Positions 63,566 through 64,000 of a DNA stretch of 64,000 nt are shown here, in pieces. Position 1 is the stretch's first letter. The number at the start of each line of letters is the position of its first letter. The translations under genes and the position numbers were made by a program. The stretch is from Batkoa obscura. Its lineage: Eukaryota; Entomophthoromycota; Entomophthoromycetes; Entomophthorales; Batkoaceae. The notes under the pieces were generated by a model. The model ran no database searches and was not told the DNA's origin. It saw only the letters and a list, made by a program, of their open reading frames with translations. The stretch spans positions 62,001 through 126,000 of the forward strand of contig JASVEC010000019.1 of assembly GCA_030770535.1 (NCBI GenBank). Direction: 5' to 3'.

Positions 63566-64000
63566 ATGCGAGACTTACCAGGCTTTTATTTCGACCCTGA
63601 AAGGAACCGATATTTCAAAATAACTCAAGGTGGCCCAACAAACATCTCAACAGCATCATCCTCAACTACTCGACAGTATCCTCAGTACACTGTCAATTCC
63701 ATCAAAAACTCAAAAAAAGCAAACAAAAAACAAAAGCTTGACATACTTCTTAGTAGAAAAAGACAACTAATTATAAAAGATAAATTGAATATACCATTTA
63801 ACAATGTATCTGGACTACAAGGTATACTTTGGGGTAGGAGGAAGATGGATGTTAAGATTAATGCAATAGGATTTAATGAACTGTTTTTGAAGCCTCAAAT
63901 GGGCTCGATGTTCAAAAAGAAAGTTAGTTTTCATGGGAATAATTTAGAAGCAAAATGTAGTTTGGTAACGATAAGATAGATTCACTATTTAAATACCTTG
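63566..64000 (+). CDS. DCAF4: DCAF4-like protein, first exon (3' end outside window)
   Basis: The opening MRDLPGFYFDPERNRYFKIT matches the N-terminal signature of DDB1- and CUL4-associated factor 4 (ELPGYYYDPEKNRYF), a WD-repeat adaptor of CRL4 ubiquitin ligases. The rest of the visible frame is basic (KKANKKQKLDILLSRKRQL), followed by a non-repeat segment. The frame reaches a TAG at 63977-63979, but a GTAACG donor just before it (about 63965) suggests that an intron begins there and the WD domain lies beyond the window. The identification rests on about 20 residues. Confidence 0.62.

Overview
This window reads as nuclear DNA of a strongly AT-rich, compact eukaryote, most likely an early-diverging fungus. 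The evidence is gene content plus gene structure. Most genes are cut by many introns of about 40-65 bases with GTAAG-like donors and TAG/AAG acceptors. Fungal-type genes are present (YAK1 kinase, a fused amidotransferase/PabB PABA synthase, SYO1, an alternative NADH dehydrogenase, small secreted proteins with dibasic cleavage sites). Genes missing from baker's yeast also occur (ACMSD, Ragulator LAMTOR5, DCAF7, DCAF4). The phylum is inference; I could not run a placement.

Layout, left to right. 1-9 kb: the 3' part of an ACMSD-like decarboxylase; a small unknown CS-like protein; LAMTOR5 (four exons, minus strand); two mitochondrial-type PPR proteins flanking V-ATPase subunit F; and eIF5. 9-11 kb: AT-rich DNA with the first of about 20 copies of a ~105 bp inverted-repeat element. 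11-27 kb: a dense housekeeping block of YAK1/DYRK kinase, BUD31, CCT2 (14 exons, the first being only the ATG), cytosolic HSP70 with a textbook heat-shock element, DCAF7/WDR68, and a synaptojanin-type inositol phosphatase (SAC1 plus 5-phosphatase). 27-35 kb: repeat-rich DNA holding two copies of a small secreted Gly/Asn-rich protein gene and seven copies of the short element. 35-50 kb: PABA synthase, ICMT/STE14, SYO1/HEATR3, Lunapark, an unknown basic protein and TGS1. 50-64 kb: more short elements, a type II NADH dehydrogenase, a three-member family of membrane-anchored kelch proteins (one whole, two broken), and the 5' end of a DCAF4-like gene running off the window.

The genes are mostly unlinked housekeeping functions rather than one pathway. 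Functional echoes: YAK1 (DYRK family) and DCAF7 are known partners in animals; HSP70 and CCT2 are both cytosolic folding machines; eIF5 and SYO1 serve translation, while BUD31 and TGS1 serve RNA maturation; LAMTOR5 and V-ATPase meet at the lysosome/vacuole in TORC1 signalling.

The accessory signals of most interest are: (1) the ~20-copy MITE-like family, with two abutting pairs and one copy supplying the end of a reading frame; (2) the kelch cluster, with a 427 bp inverted duplication that I read as identical; (3) the secreted-protein pair, which differs by one module cut at dibasic sites but shares 307 bp with one mismatch; (4) two host genes (a PPR gene and the synaptojanin gene) each out of frame by one base, either real or assembly errors.
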